DNA from: Streptomyces sp. RB17
GTDB taxonomy: Bacteria > Actinomycetota > Actinomycetes > Streptomycetales > Streptomycetaceae
Direction: 5' to 3'
DNA: 64,000 nucleotides
NCBI RefSeq assembly: GCF_009604455.1
Contig: NZ_WEGL01000005.1
Location: forward strand, 558,001-622,000
Part shown: piece after piece, positions 9,113 to 18,800 of the stretch
Numbering within the stretch: position 1 is the stretch's first letter
How the letters are laid out: each line of letters begins with the position of its first letter
Position numbers and translations under genes: made by a program
The notes under the pieces: generated by a model
The model's database searches: none
What the model was told of the DNA's origin: nothing
Seen by the model: only the letters and a program-made list of their open reading frames with translations

Positions 9113-11737
9113 CTACTTCGCGCCCTGCAACGCGAAGTCCTTCCGGGTGACCCCGTCCTCGCGCACCACCACCCGTCGCGTGAGCGTCACGTGGCCGTCC
9201 GCCGTGACGCCGAGGGTGTGGACGCCGGCGCCGGCCGAGAACAGGGTGTAGAGGCCGTCGCCGACGGCCGGGTCCTCGGGTGTGGCCACGGTGACCGCGG
9301 CGGTGTCCGGGGCCGAGGCGTCGGCGACCTTCGCGCCGGTGATCGCCTCGCCGGTCCGGGCGTCCTCGACGGTACCGACCGTCAGCCCGCCCGGGACCGG
9401 CTGCAGCGTCCGGTTCTGCACGCTCACATCGTCGATCGCCCAGAAGTACGCCCAGTTCGCGACGAAGTGGAAGCGCAGCCGTACGGACGGCTGTCCGGCG
9501 TACTGCCGCAGCGGGACTCTCACGGTGAGGTGGTCGGCCTCGCCGCTCGACTTGGGGCCGCCCCACACGTTCTGCCAGGTGGCGCCGTCGTCGCTGCTGG
9601 CGTCCACGGTCATGTGCTGCTGACCGGTGTTGGTGATGTAGTTGGTCTTGAACGTCAGCACGGCCGACTGGGCGTCGGACAGGTCGTAGGCGGGACTGAC
9701 CAGTGAGGTGTCCTGGTGGGGTCCGAACGGCCCGTTGTCGCTCGCGGCGACCGCGAACGACCCGTTGCCACCTGTGGAGTTGCCCAGCTGGATCGGGTCG
9801 TCGAACCGCCAGCCGTTGTCGCTGCCGGGCGCGTTCGTCACTGTCCAGCCCTCGGGCGCGGCCGAGGCCGAGGCGAATCCCTCGGCGTGCTCGGTGGTGC
9901 GGAGGTCGTAGCCGACGGCGGTGGCCGCGTCCGGGTCGGCGGTCAGCGCCGCGTCGGCGGTCACCGTCCTGCCGCCCACCGTCACCTTGCGGGCGACGGC
10001 CTCGTAACCGGGCAGAGCGGCCGTGATGTTCAGGGTGTAACCCGCGTGCTTCGGCAGGGAGATGTCGTAGTCGCCGGTCACCGGGTCGGTCCACACCGGC
10101 GTCTCCGGTGAGCCCGCCACTGCGATCCGGGCGTACAGCGGCCAGCCGTGCCCGGATCCGTCCCGCACGGTCCCGCGCACATGCGTGCGGGGCAGCGCGG
10201 TGAGCCCGAAGTCGCGGGTCACCGTCTTGCCGTCCTCGATCTGCAGGGTGACCGGTGTCGTGGTGGTGTAGCCGAAGGCCGTGACGGTCAGCCCGCTCAC
10301 CTCACCGGCGGGCAGGTTCAGGGTGTACGTGCCGTCGGTGCGGGTCGTGGCCACGTCGAGCCCTGAACCCACGGTGGCGCCGGCGACGGGCTTGCCGGTC
10401 CTGGCGTCCCTCACCTCGCCCGACAACGTGCCGCTCGGGCCGCTGCGGAAGGCCGCCAGGCCGGCCGGGGTGCCCAGACCGGTAGGGCCGTCGTAGCCGG
10501 TACCCGCCGTGCACAGGTAGGCGGTGGTGCAGGTGCCGTTGGACCCGGAGATGATGTCGTTCAGTCCGGCGCCGCCGGCGGCGTACGGATACGCGTTGGG
10601 GTAGGTGCCCGGGCGAGGGGAGCCGGCCAGCGCGTAGACGCCGGCGATCAACGGAGTGGAGGCGCTGGTGCCGCCGTAGCGCTGCCAGCCGGTGCCGAGC
10701 GAGCCGAACGTCGAGTAGACGGCAACGTTGTCAGCGACCGCCGACACGTCCGTGACACTGCGTCCCTGGCAGCCGGTGTCCTTCTGGAAGACGGGCTTGG
10801 GCTGGTACGACGCGCAGCCCGAGCCGGGCCCGTAGGGGGCCCGCTTCCACACCGTCTCCTCCCAGCCGCGCGGACTTGCCGGGTCGGCGACCAGATTCGT
10901 GCCGCCGACCGCCGTCACGGTGGGGAGGGTGGCCGGGAACGCGACGCCATAGCCGTTGTCCCCGCTCGCCGCGACGATCGCGACGCCGGGATGGTCGTAG
11001 GAGGAACCGTAGGCCGGTGCGTCGGTGGGGTAATCGCCGGAACGGCCATAGGAGTTGGAGACGTACTTCGCGCCCAGTGAGACCGCCTCGTCGACACCGG
11101 CCGCGAGCCGGTCGAGTCCGTCGTTGTCGGTCTCCACGAGCAGGATGTGGGCCTGCGGGGCGACCGCGGAGACCATGTCGAGGTCGAGGGCGATCTCACC
11201 GGCCCACATGTCGCTCGACGTCGGGTAGTCGGTGCCGCCGCGCTGGTCCACCTTCGTGAAGCAGCCGTTGGCCGTGGTGCACGCCGGCAGACCGTACTGG
11301 GCGCGGTAGACCGCGAGGTCCGCTTCGGCGTTCGGGTTGTCGTAGGCGTCGACGATGGCGATCGTCTGTCCCGCGCCGCCGTCGGCCGGGAGGCTGTAGG
11401 CGCTCTGGAGGTCTTGCGGACCGAGCCCCGGCGGCGTCTGTGCCGCGGCCAGCCGGAGCAGCGTGGGCTGCCCGGCGGAGCGCATGGCGTAGCACGATGC
11501 GTGCCCGTTGGCGGGGGTGCCGCACACGGGAGTCAGGTGGATGGCGGGGTCCTCGGTGCCGGACGCGGTGTCGAGGCGCGTCGTCCTGGTGCCGGCTGAG
11601 GGGTCCGGGGCCGGCGCGGCATGCGCGGGCGTCTGGATGCCCAGCAGGGCGAGGGCGGTGAGCCCCAGGGCGGCGGCACCGCGCCGGAGCGTCGTGGCCA
11701 CGGATATGCGCTCTCTTCGGAGCGGGGATTCCTTCAC
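9113..11737 (-). CDS. Secreted S53 (sedolisin/kumamolisin-type) peptidase with beta-domains
   Basis: An 874-residue exported serine-carboxyl peptidase that probably digests extracellular protein. A Sec-type signal ends at about TPAHA (residue 40). The S53 catalytic residues are visible: Glu181 and Asp185 in GEIALDLD, oxyanion Asp260 in AASGDNG and nucleophile Ser358 in GGTSAS. There is no long activation prodomain before the catalytic domain. C-terminal to it come a carboxypeptidase-regulatory-like domain (about 437-515), a second (about 520-600), a jelly-roll or MAM-like domain (about 620-780, GWTVTNAPGSDNGWRFDDP, with WAIDDVSVQ at its end), and a third regulatory-like domain to the end. A (TGGA)17 microsatellite lies 234 bp upstream of the start. 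The region before the gene has no partner. Confidence 0.9.
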   Translation of the reverse strand: MKESPLRRERISVATTLRRGAAALGLTALALLGIQTPAHAAPAPDPSAGTRTTRLDTASGTEDPAIHLTPVCGTPANGHASCYAMRSAGQPTLLRLAAAQTPPGLGPQDLQSAYSLPADGGAGQTIAIVDAYDNPNAEADLAVYRAQYGLPACTTANGCFTKVDQRGGTDYPTSSDMWAGEIALDLDMVSAVAPQAHILLVETDNDGLDRLAAGVDEAVSLGAKYVSNSYGRSGDYPTDAPAYGSSYDHPGVAIVAASGDNGYGVAFPATLPTVTAVGGTNLVADPASPRGWEETVWKRAPYGPGSGCASYQPKPVFQKDTGCQGRSVTDVSAVADNVAVYSTFGSLGTGWQRYGGTSASTPLIAGVYALAGSPRPGTYPNAYPYAAGGAGLNDIISGSNGTCTTAYLCTAGTGYDGPTGLGTPAGLAAFRSGPSGTLSGEVRDARTGKPVAGATVGSGLDVATTRTDGTYTLNLPAGEVSGLTVTAFGYTTTTPVTLQIEDGKTVTRDFGLTALPRTHVRGTVRDGSGHGWPLYARIAVAGSPETPVWTDPVTGDYDISLPKHAGYTLNITAALPGYEAVARKVTVGGRTVTADAALTADPDAATAVGYDLRTTEHAEGFASASAAPEGWTVTNAPGSDNGWRFDDPIQLGNSTGGNGSFAVAASDNGPFGPHQDTSLVSPAYDLSDAQSAVLTFKTNYITNTGQQHMTVDASSDDGATWQNVWGGPKSSGEADHLTVRVPLRQYAGQPSVRLRFHFVANWAYFWAIDDVSVQNRTLQPVPGGLTVGTVEDARTGEAITGAKVADASAPDTAAVTVATPEDPAVGDGLYTLFSAGAGVHTLGVTADGHVTLTRRVVVREDGVTRKDFALQGAK

Positions 11738-12326
11738 TGCGTACCCATCGTGACGGGCCCTCGGTATCGGGCCGATGAGGAGGGAGAGGAGCTTGCGCGT
11801 AAGAACGCGTCCGCATAATTAGCCGGTTCGGAATGACGGGCTGTCAATACCTTCTTTGTTACGCGTTCAATTCCTGGAAACGGGCGGTGCGGTCCGAGGT
11901 TCTCACTTGTGCAGAATCACGTAGTGGAAGCGCAGAAGGGGTGGTCCGGCCGTAGATTTCGCGCCCAGACTGGATGGATGGATGGATGGATGGATGGATG
12001 GATGGATGGATGGATGGATGGATGGATGGATGGATGGAGCCGAAGGTGCGGGCCGATACCGAGTGGTCCGGCGAAAATCGGATCCCGACGGCCGCCGTCA
12101 TTTCTTTGTGCGTCCGGTGAATTCGGAAACTGGGGTACGAGCCGACTGCCATTTTTGGTCCGTGGGACCGCGGCTGGGCGGAGGTCTGTGGGATGGGAGC
12201 CGATGCTGATCCGAGGCTGAGGCCGATGGGGGAGGAGGACCGACGCAAACGATCTCACCCGGGCTGGCGTCGCCGACGTGGTGAGGCGGGGTAGCCGACC
12301 GTCGGCAGCACCGCTAGCGTGACCGT
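11738..12326. other. Divergent intergenic region containing a microsatellite
   Basis: This region separates the divergently transcribed S53 peptidase and methyltransferase and should hold both promoters. Apart from the tetranucleotide repeat I see no gene. The reading frames across the repeat are low-complexity artefacts. Confidence 0.5.
11971..12038. repeat. (TGGA)17 tetranucleotide microsatellite
   Basis: Seventeen uninterrupted copies of TGGA (68 bp), counted directly. Long perfect short-period repeats are rare in Streptomyces DNA and are prone to slippage. A 4-bp unit would shift the frame of any leader ORF and alter promoter spacing. Confidence 0.97.
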
Positions 12327-13106
12327 GTGGACCAGGATGAACGGCTGCGTCACGCCTCGTCGTTCGGCGCGGCGGCGGGCGCATACGCCGAACACCGCCC
12401 GGACTACGCGCAAGCCGCGGTGCGCTGGGCGCTTCAACCCGCGCCGGGCCCGCGCGTGCTCGACCTCGGTGCCGGAACGGGCAAACTGACCGCCACGCTG
12501 GTCGCACTGGGTGCCGAAGTCATCGCAGTCGAGCCCGACCCGGGGATGCTGACCGAGTTGCGCCGCTCACTGCCGGATGTCCGTGCCCTGCCGGGCAGCG
12601 CCGAGGCGATACCGCTGCCGGACGCTTCTGTCGATGCCGTGCTGGCCGGGAACGCCATGCACTGGTTCGACATGGCCGTCGCGGGACCCGAGATCGCCAG
12701 GATCCTCGCGCCCAGCGGCATCCTGGCCGGCCTGTGGAACCTGATGGACGACCAGGTCGAGTGGGTTGCCGAACTCGCGCGGGTCAGCGGGAGTGCGGCC
12801 ATCGGCCCGCGGGACACGCCCGCCAGCTGGCGCGCCGAGACGGCCGACATGCACCGTCCCAAGAACGGCGCGGCCGCCCGGTTCGGCTCACCGGAGCAGG
12901 CCGTGTTCCCGCACGGGCAGCGGCGTACCGCCGAATTTCTGGTCGCGACCATCGCGACGCGCGCGGGGGTGCTGGTCATGCCAGAGCAGGAACGAGAAGC
13001 CACGCTGGGCCGGATCCGTGCTTTCCTCGCGAGTAGACCGGAGACCGCCCGCGGCGAGTTCACTCTCCCGATGCTGACCGGCGTGCTGCGCGTCCGGCGG
13101 CTGTGA
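12327..13106 (+). CDS. Class I SAM-dependent methyltransferase
   Basis: A 259-residue cytoplasmic enzyme starting at GTG 12327. SAM-binding motif I is VLDLGAGTGKLT, the acidic residue closing strand 2 is in VIAVEPDPGML, and motif GSAEAIPLPDASVDAVL follows. The NAMHWFD stretch is typical of the methyltransferase-11 (UbiE/YcgJ-like) branch of small-molecule O/C-methyltransferases. A helical C-terminal lid completes a normal-length protein. The substrate cannot be deduced and it appears monocistronic. Confidence 0.88.
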   Translation: MDQDERLRHASSFGAAAGAYAEHRPDYAQAAVRWALQPAPGPRVLDLGAGTGKLTATLVALGAEVIAVEPDPGMLTELRRSLPDVRALPGSAEAIPLPDASVDAVLAGNAMHWFDMAVAGPEIARILAPSGILAGLWNLMDDQVEWVAELARVSGSAAIGPRDTPASWRAETADMHRPKNGAAARFGSPEQAVFPHGQRRTAEFLVATIATRAGVLVMPEQEREATLGRIRAFLASRPETARGEFTLPMLTGVLRVRRL

Positions 13107-13378
13107 GGCATCACGTCGACAACGATCGATGACACACGGCCCGCCGTCTCACGACGACGGCGGATCCTCCACGTGGGCCGTCACGTTCGTGCGACGTCGC
13201 CAAGTCCAGAGAGAACCTACAGCTGCTGGCGAGTCGTCGCCGACGTCACCGACCTGGCCGCCGCCGATGGTCGCTGCAGGCGGACGCATCGAATGGTGGC
13301 TTGCCATGGGGCTGAGGCCTTCGGGGGGAGACGGCGAGCAGCTCGCACACCACGCCCCGGTTCCATCGCCTCCGCCGG

Positions 13379-13405
13379 GCCGGCGAGACGTGGAATCTCG
13401 CCGGC
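13379..13405 (-). terminator. Terminator hairpin of the PHP metallohydrolase gene
   Basis: A 10-bp perfect stem (13379-13388 with 13396-13405) with a 7-nt loop, about 20 nt past the stop of the minus-strand gene. Confidence 0.6.
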
Positions 13406-13425
13406 GCGGGAGGAACAAGCCCTTG

Positions 13426-15060
13426 TCAGCCGGCCGATGTGGTGGTCAGGAAGATCGGGTTGGTCAGGGCGGCCATGGGTCCGAACAGCAGGGCGTCCCC
13501 CATCGTGTTGCCCTGCCCCGGGCTTCCGTCCGCCATAGGGTGGCGCACTTCGGCGCGCACGTACGCCGCGAGTGAAGCGGTCGTCCGCCACACCACCGTG
13601 CCGGAGCCGGAGGCGTCCACCGATTCCTGGTGCATCTGGCCCTCGTCGGTGATGAAGCGGATGGTGCCGTGGGGTACGCCCTGGATGTCGAGGCGGACAT
13701 CCACCGGCGCGTCGGCCGGCACACTGAGTTTCTCGCCGATACCGGCTTGTCCGCCGTGGCCGCTGGCGGTGAAGGTCAGCTTGACGGAGGCCGACTCAGC
13801 GATCCAGTTACGGCCCGCTCGGACGCCGTCCATGATCGAGTCGGTGGCCAGGTCGTCGGCGTACACCACGTTGTGCGGCAGGCCGATGACCTGCGGATCG
13901 CTGTGCGCGTCGCTGTTGCCCATGGCCGGGAGCCAGCGCTTGCCGGCGCGGACGGCTTCGCCGAGTTTCTGGTCCCAGGTGCTGACCGCGTGCTCGTCGT
14001 CGTAGGTCCACGGGCCGGTCCACACCTCGGTGGCGTCGGCGTCGTCGAAGCCGAACTTCCACTGACAGGCCACGTACGCGCAGTACATGTGCGCGGGGAC
14101 CACGAGGCCGCCGCCGCGGCGCACCTGGCGCGCGAAGCGGCCGAAGGCGTCGTCGCGCGAGCGGTAGCGCCAGTCGATCCACTCGCCGGGCGGCAGCCCG
14201 AGGGCCAGCCAGTGCCCATTGCGGGTGGTGACTTCCTCACCCGTGATGATCAGCAGGTCCGGCCCGGCGTACTCGCCCCATACGCCGTGCGAGGCCGGGG
14301 TGTTGTGGTCGGTGGAGACGATGAAGTCCAGCCCGGCGGTACGGGCGCCGGCCGCGACCTCACTCGGCAGGCGCTTTCCGTCGGAGTAGACGGTGTGCAG
14401 GTGGCAGTCGCCGCGGTACCAGTCACGGCCACGTCCCTTGGCCCGCTGCGGTGGGTACTTGTTCACGTGGGCGGGGCCGGGCTCGCCGTAGGTCAGGGTC
14501 ACCTGGACGCGGTAGTTCATGCCCTGGGGCGCCACCTGGTACGGCCCGAGTACGACGTGCCAGGTGCCGGCGCTGACCGGGCCGGGCAAGTACCCCGGCG
14601 TTGCGTCACTGTTGGAGATCTCGAACATGGTGCGGAACCCCCCGGACCAGCCGCGGAAACCACGGCCCCCGAGCGCGATGCCCCGCTCGTCGAACACGCC
14701 GATGTCACAGGAGTTGCCTGGTGTGCCGGCAGGGACAGTGGGCCTGTCGTAGGAGTACGAGACGGCGATCTTCTGCACGCCCTCGGGCACTTCGACGGGC
14801 AGGTAGACGAAGTCCGCGGCCCCGGTCTCCAGGAATCCGGTGATGACGCGGGTGGCCTCGGCACCGGCCGCTGGGGTGCCGTCGGAGGAGCCCTCGGCGG
14901 CCTGAGCGAAGGAGATCGGGGCGAGGGTCAGGGCGGCGGCGCCGGCCAGCCCCGCGGTGAGCAGCCGCCGCCGTCCCAGTCCAGCACCCGATTCGTCGCC
15001 GTGCGCGGCGTCGGGTTCGAGGGGATCCGTGTTGTGCTCGCAGTGTCCGTCAAGGCACAT
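13426..15060 (-). CDS. Tat-exported CehA/McbA-like PHP-domain metallohydrolase
   Basis: A 544-residue protein. The start is the ATG at 15060, 5-6 nt after GAGGA; an upstream ATG at about 15096 lacks such a site. A twin-arginine signal (GLGRRRLLTAGLAGAAALTL) ends near FAQAAEG. After a beta-rich region (about 75-215) comes a PHP phosphoesterase domain with metal ligands in GDCHLHTVYSDG, STDHNTP, GEEVTTRNGHWLALG, VPAHMY and GNSDAHSD. This is the pattern of CehA/McbA-type hydrolases, which cleave ester, carbamate or phosphate bonds. The enzyme is probably folded with its metals before export. The natural substrate is unknown. Confidence 0.85.
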   Translation of the reverse strand: MCLDGHCEHNTDPLEPDAAHGDESGAGLGRRRLLTAGLAGAAALTLAPISFAQAAEGSSDGTPAAGAEATRVITGFLETGAADFVYLPVEVPEGVQKIAVSYSYDRPTVPAGTPGNSCDIGVFDERGIALGGRGFRGWSGGFRTMFEISNSDATPGYLPGPVSAGTWHVVLGPYQVAPQGMNYRVQVTLTYGEPGPAHVNKYPPQRAKGRGRDWYRGDCHLHTVYSDGKRLPSEVAAGARTAGLDFIVSTDHNTPASHGVWGEYAGPDLLIITGEEVTTRNGHWLALGLPPGEWIDWRYRSRDDAFGRFARQVRRGGGLVVPAHMYCAYVACQWKFGFDDADATEVWTGPWTYDDEHAVSTWDQKLGEAVRAGKRWLPAMGNSDAHSDPQVIGLPHNVVYADDLATDSIMDGVRAGRNWIAESASVKLTFTASGHGGQAGIGEKLSVPADAPVDVRLDIQGVPHGTIRFITDEGQMHQESVDASGSGTVVWRTTASLAAYVRAEVRHPMADGSPGQGNTMGDALLFGPMAALTNPIFLTTTSAG

Positions 15061-15639
15061 GTCGTCCTCAGCAGGGTCGGTGGGTGCACGATGCATGCAC
15101 CGGAAGCCCTCAGACCCTGATCCGCCTTGGTGGACGGCGGGTGATACCGGACTGAAGGGTTTGCGGCACGCGGGCATCGGGCTGCCCTCCGCACGCCGGG
15201 CACGCGCCTCGGTGTGCGGTGCGCGGCTACCACCCTGTCGTTCCGAACGTCATCCGGTAGGAGCAGGCCCCACGCAAGGCATCGTCAGGCATCGTCGCCG
15301 AGTCATCGAAGGCGTACGAACAGACGTACGGCGTGGTCCGCTTGAACACCCGGCTGCAGGGGTGCAGTCCATCAGCCACATCGCGGGGGTCCGGTTCTGG
15401 CCCCCGCCCACGAGGATCTGTGGGAGAGCGCCGGTCATGCCCACTGGTCGAGGACCGCGACCGGGACCGGCACGGCTGCAACGGACGACCAGCTTGCTGC
15501 GCCGAGGGTCGACCCGTACACACTGCTCGCGGTGCGAGGTGACGCGGTTGGCCGGTGCTCTGGCGTGCGTATCGAGACGTGATCGATCTGCGGGCTTCGT
15601 CCTCGTGGCGGGGCCTGGGTCAGTAGATCTTCTTGCGTG
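15061..15639. other. Non-coding stretch upstream of the PHP gene
   Basis: It presumably contains the PHP gene promoter next to its start. The remainder lies against the IS5-type remnant, and I recognise no gene in either strand. Confidence 0.4.
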
Positions 15640-16445
15640 ACGCGAGTTTCAACTGACGAACGCGGAACCGGAGTTCATCGGGCGCTACCTGCCGATCGGT
15701 GGGTACGGCCCGTAGCCCGGCCGGCTGCGGCAGCAGTTCGGGGCGTGAGCCGGCGATTCGGCACAGGTGGGCACTGGCGCGAGATGCCGCAGGAGTTCGG
15801 TGCCTGGTCCACCGTCCACAACCGCTTCCGACAGTGGCGTGACGCAGGTGCGTTCGAGGCTCTGCTGGAGGGACTGATCGCGGAAGCCGGGAAGCCGGGG
15901 GAGGTGGACCTGTCCCCCCGGTCGACATCGACTCCGCCACCGCCAGGGCTCACCACGACGCTGCCGGGATGCACCGGGGCGAGGACGTCATCACGGCTCT
16001 GGAGAAGGCTGCGGCTGAGGAGGACCAGGCCAGGCCAAACGGGGCAGCCTCGAAGAACAAAACGGGCAGGACAGCGGAGCCGATCCCGAGTGGGAAGAGC
16101 GTCGACGCAGCTGACGCCGTCGAGAAACTGCCCACCTCTCCACCGACCGGAAATGCGGCCCGCCTGCGTTCGTCCCGATCGCCGGACAGGCCGCGGACAA
16201 CCCGCAGTTCATCCCCGTCCTCAAGAAAATACGGGTACGCGGGCCTGTGGGCGCCCCTGCACTCCGCCCGACTCGGTCGCCGGAGACAAGGCCTACTCAT
16301 CGTGCGGCAACCGGACCCACCTGCGCCCCGCGGCATCACGGCAGTCATCCCGGAGAAGACGGACCTGGCTGCTACTGAGACTCCAGGCGCGATGTCGCAC
16401 GCAAATGGCCTGTGGACGGCGAAGGGTTCCCACCGGAACACGTAG
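15640..16445 (+). pseudogene. IS5-family transposase remnant
   Basis: A degraded transposase in several frames. The N-terminal half reads GGHWREMPQEFGAWSTVHNR and FRQWRDAGAFEALLEGLIAE, the conserved DUF4096/IS5 opening. It then shifts frame to a segment matching the 'DsatarAHhDAaGm' catalytic region (about 15925-15980). Later pieces read FIPVLKKIRVRGPVG, VAGDKAYSS and ITAVIPEK in different frames. At least three frameshifts and an internal deletion make it inactive. The following lipoprotein gene begins about 100 bp after it. Confidence 0.8.
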
Positions 16446-16546
16446 GGAACCTGTGGCCGCAGCTGAGCACCACGGAAGAACCCCCACCGCCCTGGTCCTG
16501 GAGCAGATGCTTTACTCTCCCCTTCCATGACGCACAGGGGGGCATG

Positions 16547-17302
16547 ATGCAGCTGAAGCGTGGGGGTAGACGGCTGACGGTAGCCGTGTTGACAGGCGTG
16601 CTCGGTGCGGCCGTGGTGAGCTGTGGGCCTCGGCACCCGGTCGCGGCCGCCGACGACGGACAACAAACCTCGGGCAAGGCCGATTACGCCAGGTCGGCTG
16701 ACGTGCCCGAGCAGGTGGAACCGGACGGCACGAGCGTCTTGGTGGGCGATCCCCAGGCGCGGATTACCGTGCACCTCTACGAAGACCCGCGCTGCCCGTA
16801 CTGCAAGCAGTTCGAGACCTCGGGCGGCGGCCCGGTCCTGACCAAGTGGATCCTGCGACGCAAGGTCAAGGTCGAGTACACGATGGCGTCGTTCCTGGAC
16901 GGACGGCTGGGAGGAAACGGGTCGAAGAAGGCGGTCAACGCGCTGCGCGCGGCGGTGCAGAAGGGGAAGTTCGCCGAGTACCACGCCGTCCTCTACCAGA
17001 ACCAGCCTTCCGAGGAGGTCGACGGGTTCACCGACGCGCGCCTGCTGCAATTGGCGAGCAAGGTGAAGGGCCTACGAAGCCCCTCCTTCGACACCGCGGT
17101 GAAGTCCATGAAGTACCGGGATTTCGTGGATTCCTCCGAGAAGGTGTTCGATGCCGCCGGGCATTACAACGGGCACGCCGGGCCGGGCACGCCTACCGCC
17201 GAAGTCAACGGGTACCGGATCCCCGTCGAGTACAGCGGGCTCCTCTACAAGGCAGATCTCTTCGACAAGTACCTGGCAAGGGTGATCGGTGCGGCGACGT
17301 GA
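16547..17302 (+). CDS. DsbA-family thioredoxin-fold lipoprotein
   Basis: A 251-residue protein anchored outside the membrane. A basic N-terminus (QLKRGGRRLTVAVL) and lipobox-like VVSCG (Cys about residue 25) indicate a lipoprotein signal. Residues about 60-245 form a DsbA-type thioredoxin domain with the redox motif CPYC in HLYEDPRCPYCKQFE, and the cis-proline region GPGTPTAEVNGYRIP. This is the layout of actinobacterial DsbA/Vkor-partner oxidoreductases that form disulfides in secreted proteins. The ATG at 16547 follows a GGGGGG run; an ATG at 16544 is in frame. It lies next to a second lipoprotein gene on the same strand. Confidence 0.85.
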   Translation: MQLKRGGRRLTVAVLTGVLGAAVVSCGPRHPVAAADDGQQTSGKADYARSADVPEQVEPDGTSVLVGDPQARITVHLYEDPRCPYCKQFETSGGGPVLTKWILRRKVKVEYTMASFLDGRLGGNGSKKAVNALRAAVQKGKFAEYHAVLYQNQPSEEVDGFTDARLLQLASKVKGLRSPSFDTAVKSMKYRDFVDSSEKVFDAAGHYNGHAGPGTPTAEVNGYRIPVEYSGLLYKADLFDKYLARVIGAAT

Positions 17303-17558
17303 TGATCAGCTGCCGCTGACGACATCACGCCTGGAACGTCGGTAGCCAACCCAGCCGGTGCCACTGCCGCGCGCAGCGACCAGCAGGCTGACGTGAGGAG
17401 GGGCACGTTGGGCTTGGCCGTGAGGGCGCGGCAGCAGGCCGCGCCTCTTCGCCTCACCAGAGACGGACGCCCGGCGTTCGGTCACCAGTACCCCCGTCGG
17501 CTTCATGCAGTCTTCACGCCCGCATGATGGCCCCAACCACGACTCTCCTGGGGGGACC

Positions 17559-18065
17559 ATGAAGGCCCGCACCGCCGCGACCGCACTGCTCGCAGCTGCC
17601 GCCCTCTCGCTCACTGCGTGCTCCGGCTCGGGCCCAGCCGACGACTCGGCCAAGCCGAAGACGCTGCCCAACAAGACGCCGGCTGCGCCCACCGGCCTCA
17701 CCGCCAAGCAGGCCGCCGCCATGCTCGCCGATGCCACCGGCGTCACCACTCTGGGGAACCCGAGCGACAACACCGCCTCTTGCTCCCAAAAGGCCGCCGG
17801 TAAAGAGCCCAACCCAAGCGACTGCCTGCAGCTCATCACCACCGACACGGTGTCGATTTACGAGTACCCGTCACCCAGAATCGCCGCCCACCGAGTGGAG
17901 TTCATGGCCACCGAAGACTGGCGACAGGTCGGCCGGTTCGCCCTCGCCTGGAATGACCGAGACCAGAAGCTCACCGACGACAGCCATCGCGACGACCTGG
18001 TGAAGGCCCTCCAGACGGTGGACGCCGTCTACGACCTGAACGAGGCGACCGCCAGCACGTCATGA
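17559..18065 (+). CDS. Small lipoprotein, unknown function
   Basis: A 168-residue protein with a classical lipoprotein signal: ATALLAAAALSLTACSGSG, with the modified Cys at residue 21. The start ATG at 17559 lies 3-4 nt after GGGGGG. The mature part has three more Cys residues (TASCSQ, SDCLQ and the lipid Cys) and an alpha/beta pattern reminiscent of small Streptomyces extracellular lipoproteins. No catalytic motif is seen. It may act with the neighbouring DsbA-like lipoprotein. Confidence 0.75.
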   Translation: MKARTAATALLAAAALSLTACSGSGPADDSAKPKTLPNKTPAAPTGLTAKQAAAMLADATGVTTLGNPSDNTASCSQKAAGKEPNPSDCLQLITTDTVSIYEYPSPRIAAHRVEFMATEDWRQVGRFALAWNDRDQKLTDDSHRDDLVKALQTVDAVYDLNEATASTS

Positions 18066-18294
18066 AGTGACCTGTATGCGTCCCGGGGCAGCGTGATCCA
18101 TGCTGGCGCCCAAACCCGGCGGTCACCGGATACGGAGACTCACCGCATTCACCAGCTCCCCCGGGCGCACTCAGCAGGGTGGCACCCGACGAGGAGCCCG
18201 GAGGTCCTGCCCTGCTTTCCCGCCAGACGCCCCCAACAACGGCAGGAACAGGAGGAAGCGCAGGTCGCAGAGGGTGCAGCCAGCCCACTGTAAA

Positions 18295-18495
18295 GGGGCC
18301 GTATCGGCGACCGCCCATGGCGGGATCGGCCGATCACCGTGGCGGAACTCCCGTGGCTGATCCGCATCCTGCTGACTGCCGGTTTCGTGGTGCTCTGCTA
18401 CCAGACAGGTGCTCGCCCGGGGGGAGATCCTGGGTATGCGGCGCGGATGCCGCGCCGTCGACGAGGAGACCGGTGAGCTGCTGATCCAGGGATGA
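18295..18495 (+). pseudogene. Tyrosine integrase fragment with a frameshift
   Basis: The frame PWRDRPITVAELPWLIRILL, FVVLCYQTGARPG continues, after removing one G from the G6 run near 18420, as GEILGMRRGCRAVDEETGEL. This matches the start of the catalytic domain of large actinobacterial site-specific integrases ('aYLSGMRPGEvL.LrrGC'). The rest is replaced by a transposase fragment in the opposite orientation. Confidence 0.65.
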
Positions 18496-18790
18496 CCTTG
18501 AGCGGGGGGCCCTTCCCGTCGCAGATCAGGTGGTGTCTACTGCCCGTCTTCCCGCGGTCGACCGGTGACGGGCCGGTGGCCTCGCCCCTGTTTTCGTGCG
18601 GATGTGGGAGGCGTCCATGCAGGCCCGCGTCCAGTCCAGGGCGTCAGCCGCGTGCAACTCGGCGAGCAGGATGTGGTGCAGCTTCTCGCAGACGCCGGCC
18701 CACTACCGCGTGGGACGACGGCAGACGGGACGGCCACGGCACCAGGCGGTCTGCGAAAAGGCTTCCGCCGGCGAGGGCTCTCGTCCTATC
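18490..18790 (-). pseudogene. IS5-family transposase fragment
   Basis: The reverse strand reads VCEKLHHILLAELHAADALD, WTRA(W/C)MDASHIRTKTGARP, then in another frame TGPSPVDRGKTGS and HHLICDGKG. This is the DDE catalytic-core entry of IS5-group transposases. Both ends are missing and frames shift, so it is inactive. It abuts the integrase fragment. Confidence 0.7.
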
Positions 18791-18800
18791 GTTTGAGCCC

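Noticed and set aside
11909..12507. Open reading frames on both strands across the TGGA repeat
   Set aside because: Their translation is an artefact of the microsatellite (MDGW or SIHP repeats) and they have no plausible start or homology.
15227..15523. Minus-strand 98-codon frame upstream of the PHP gene
   Set aside because: Lacks a ribosome binding site and any recognisable motif; biased composition.
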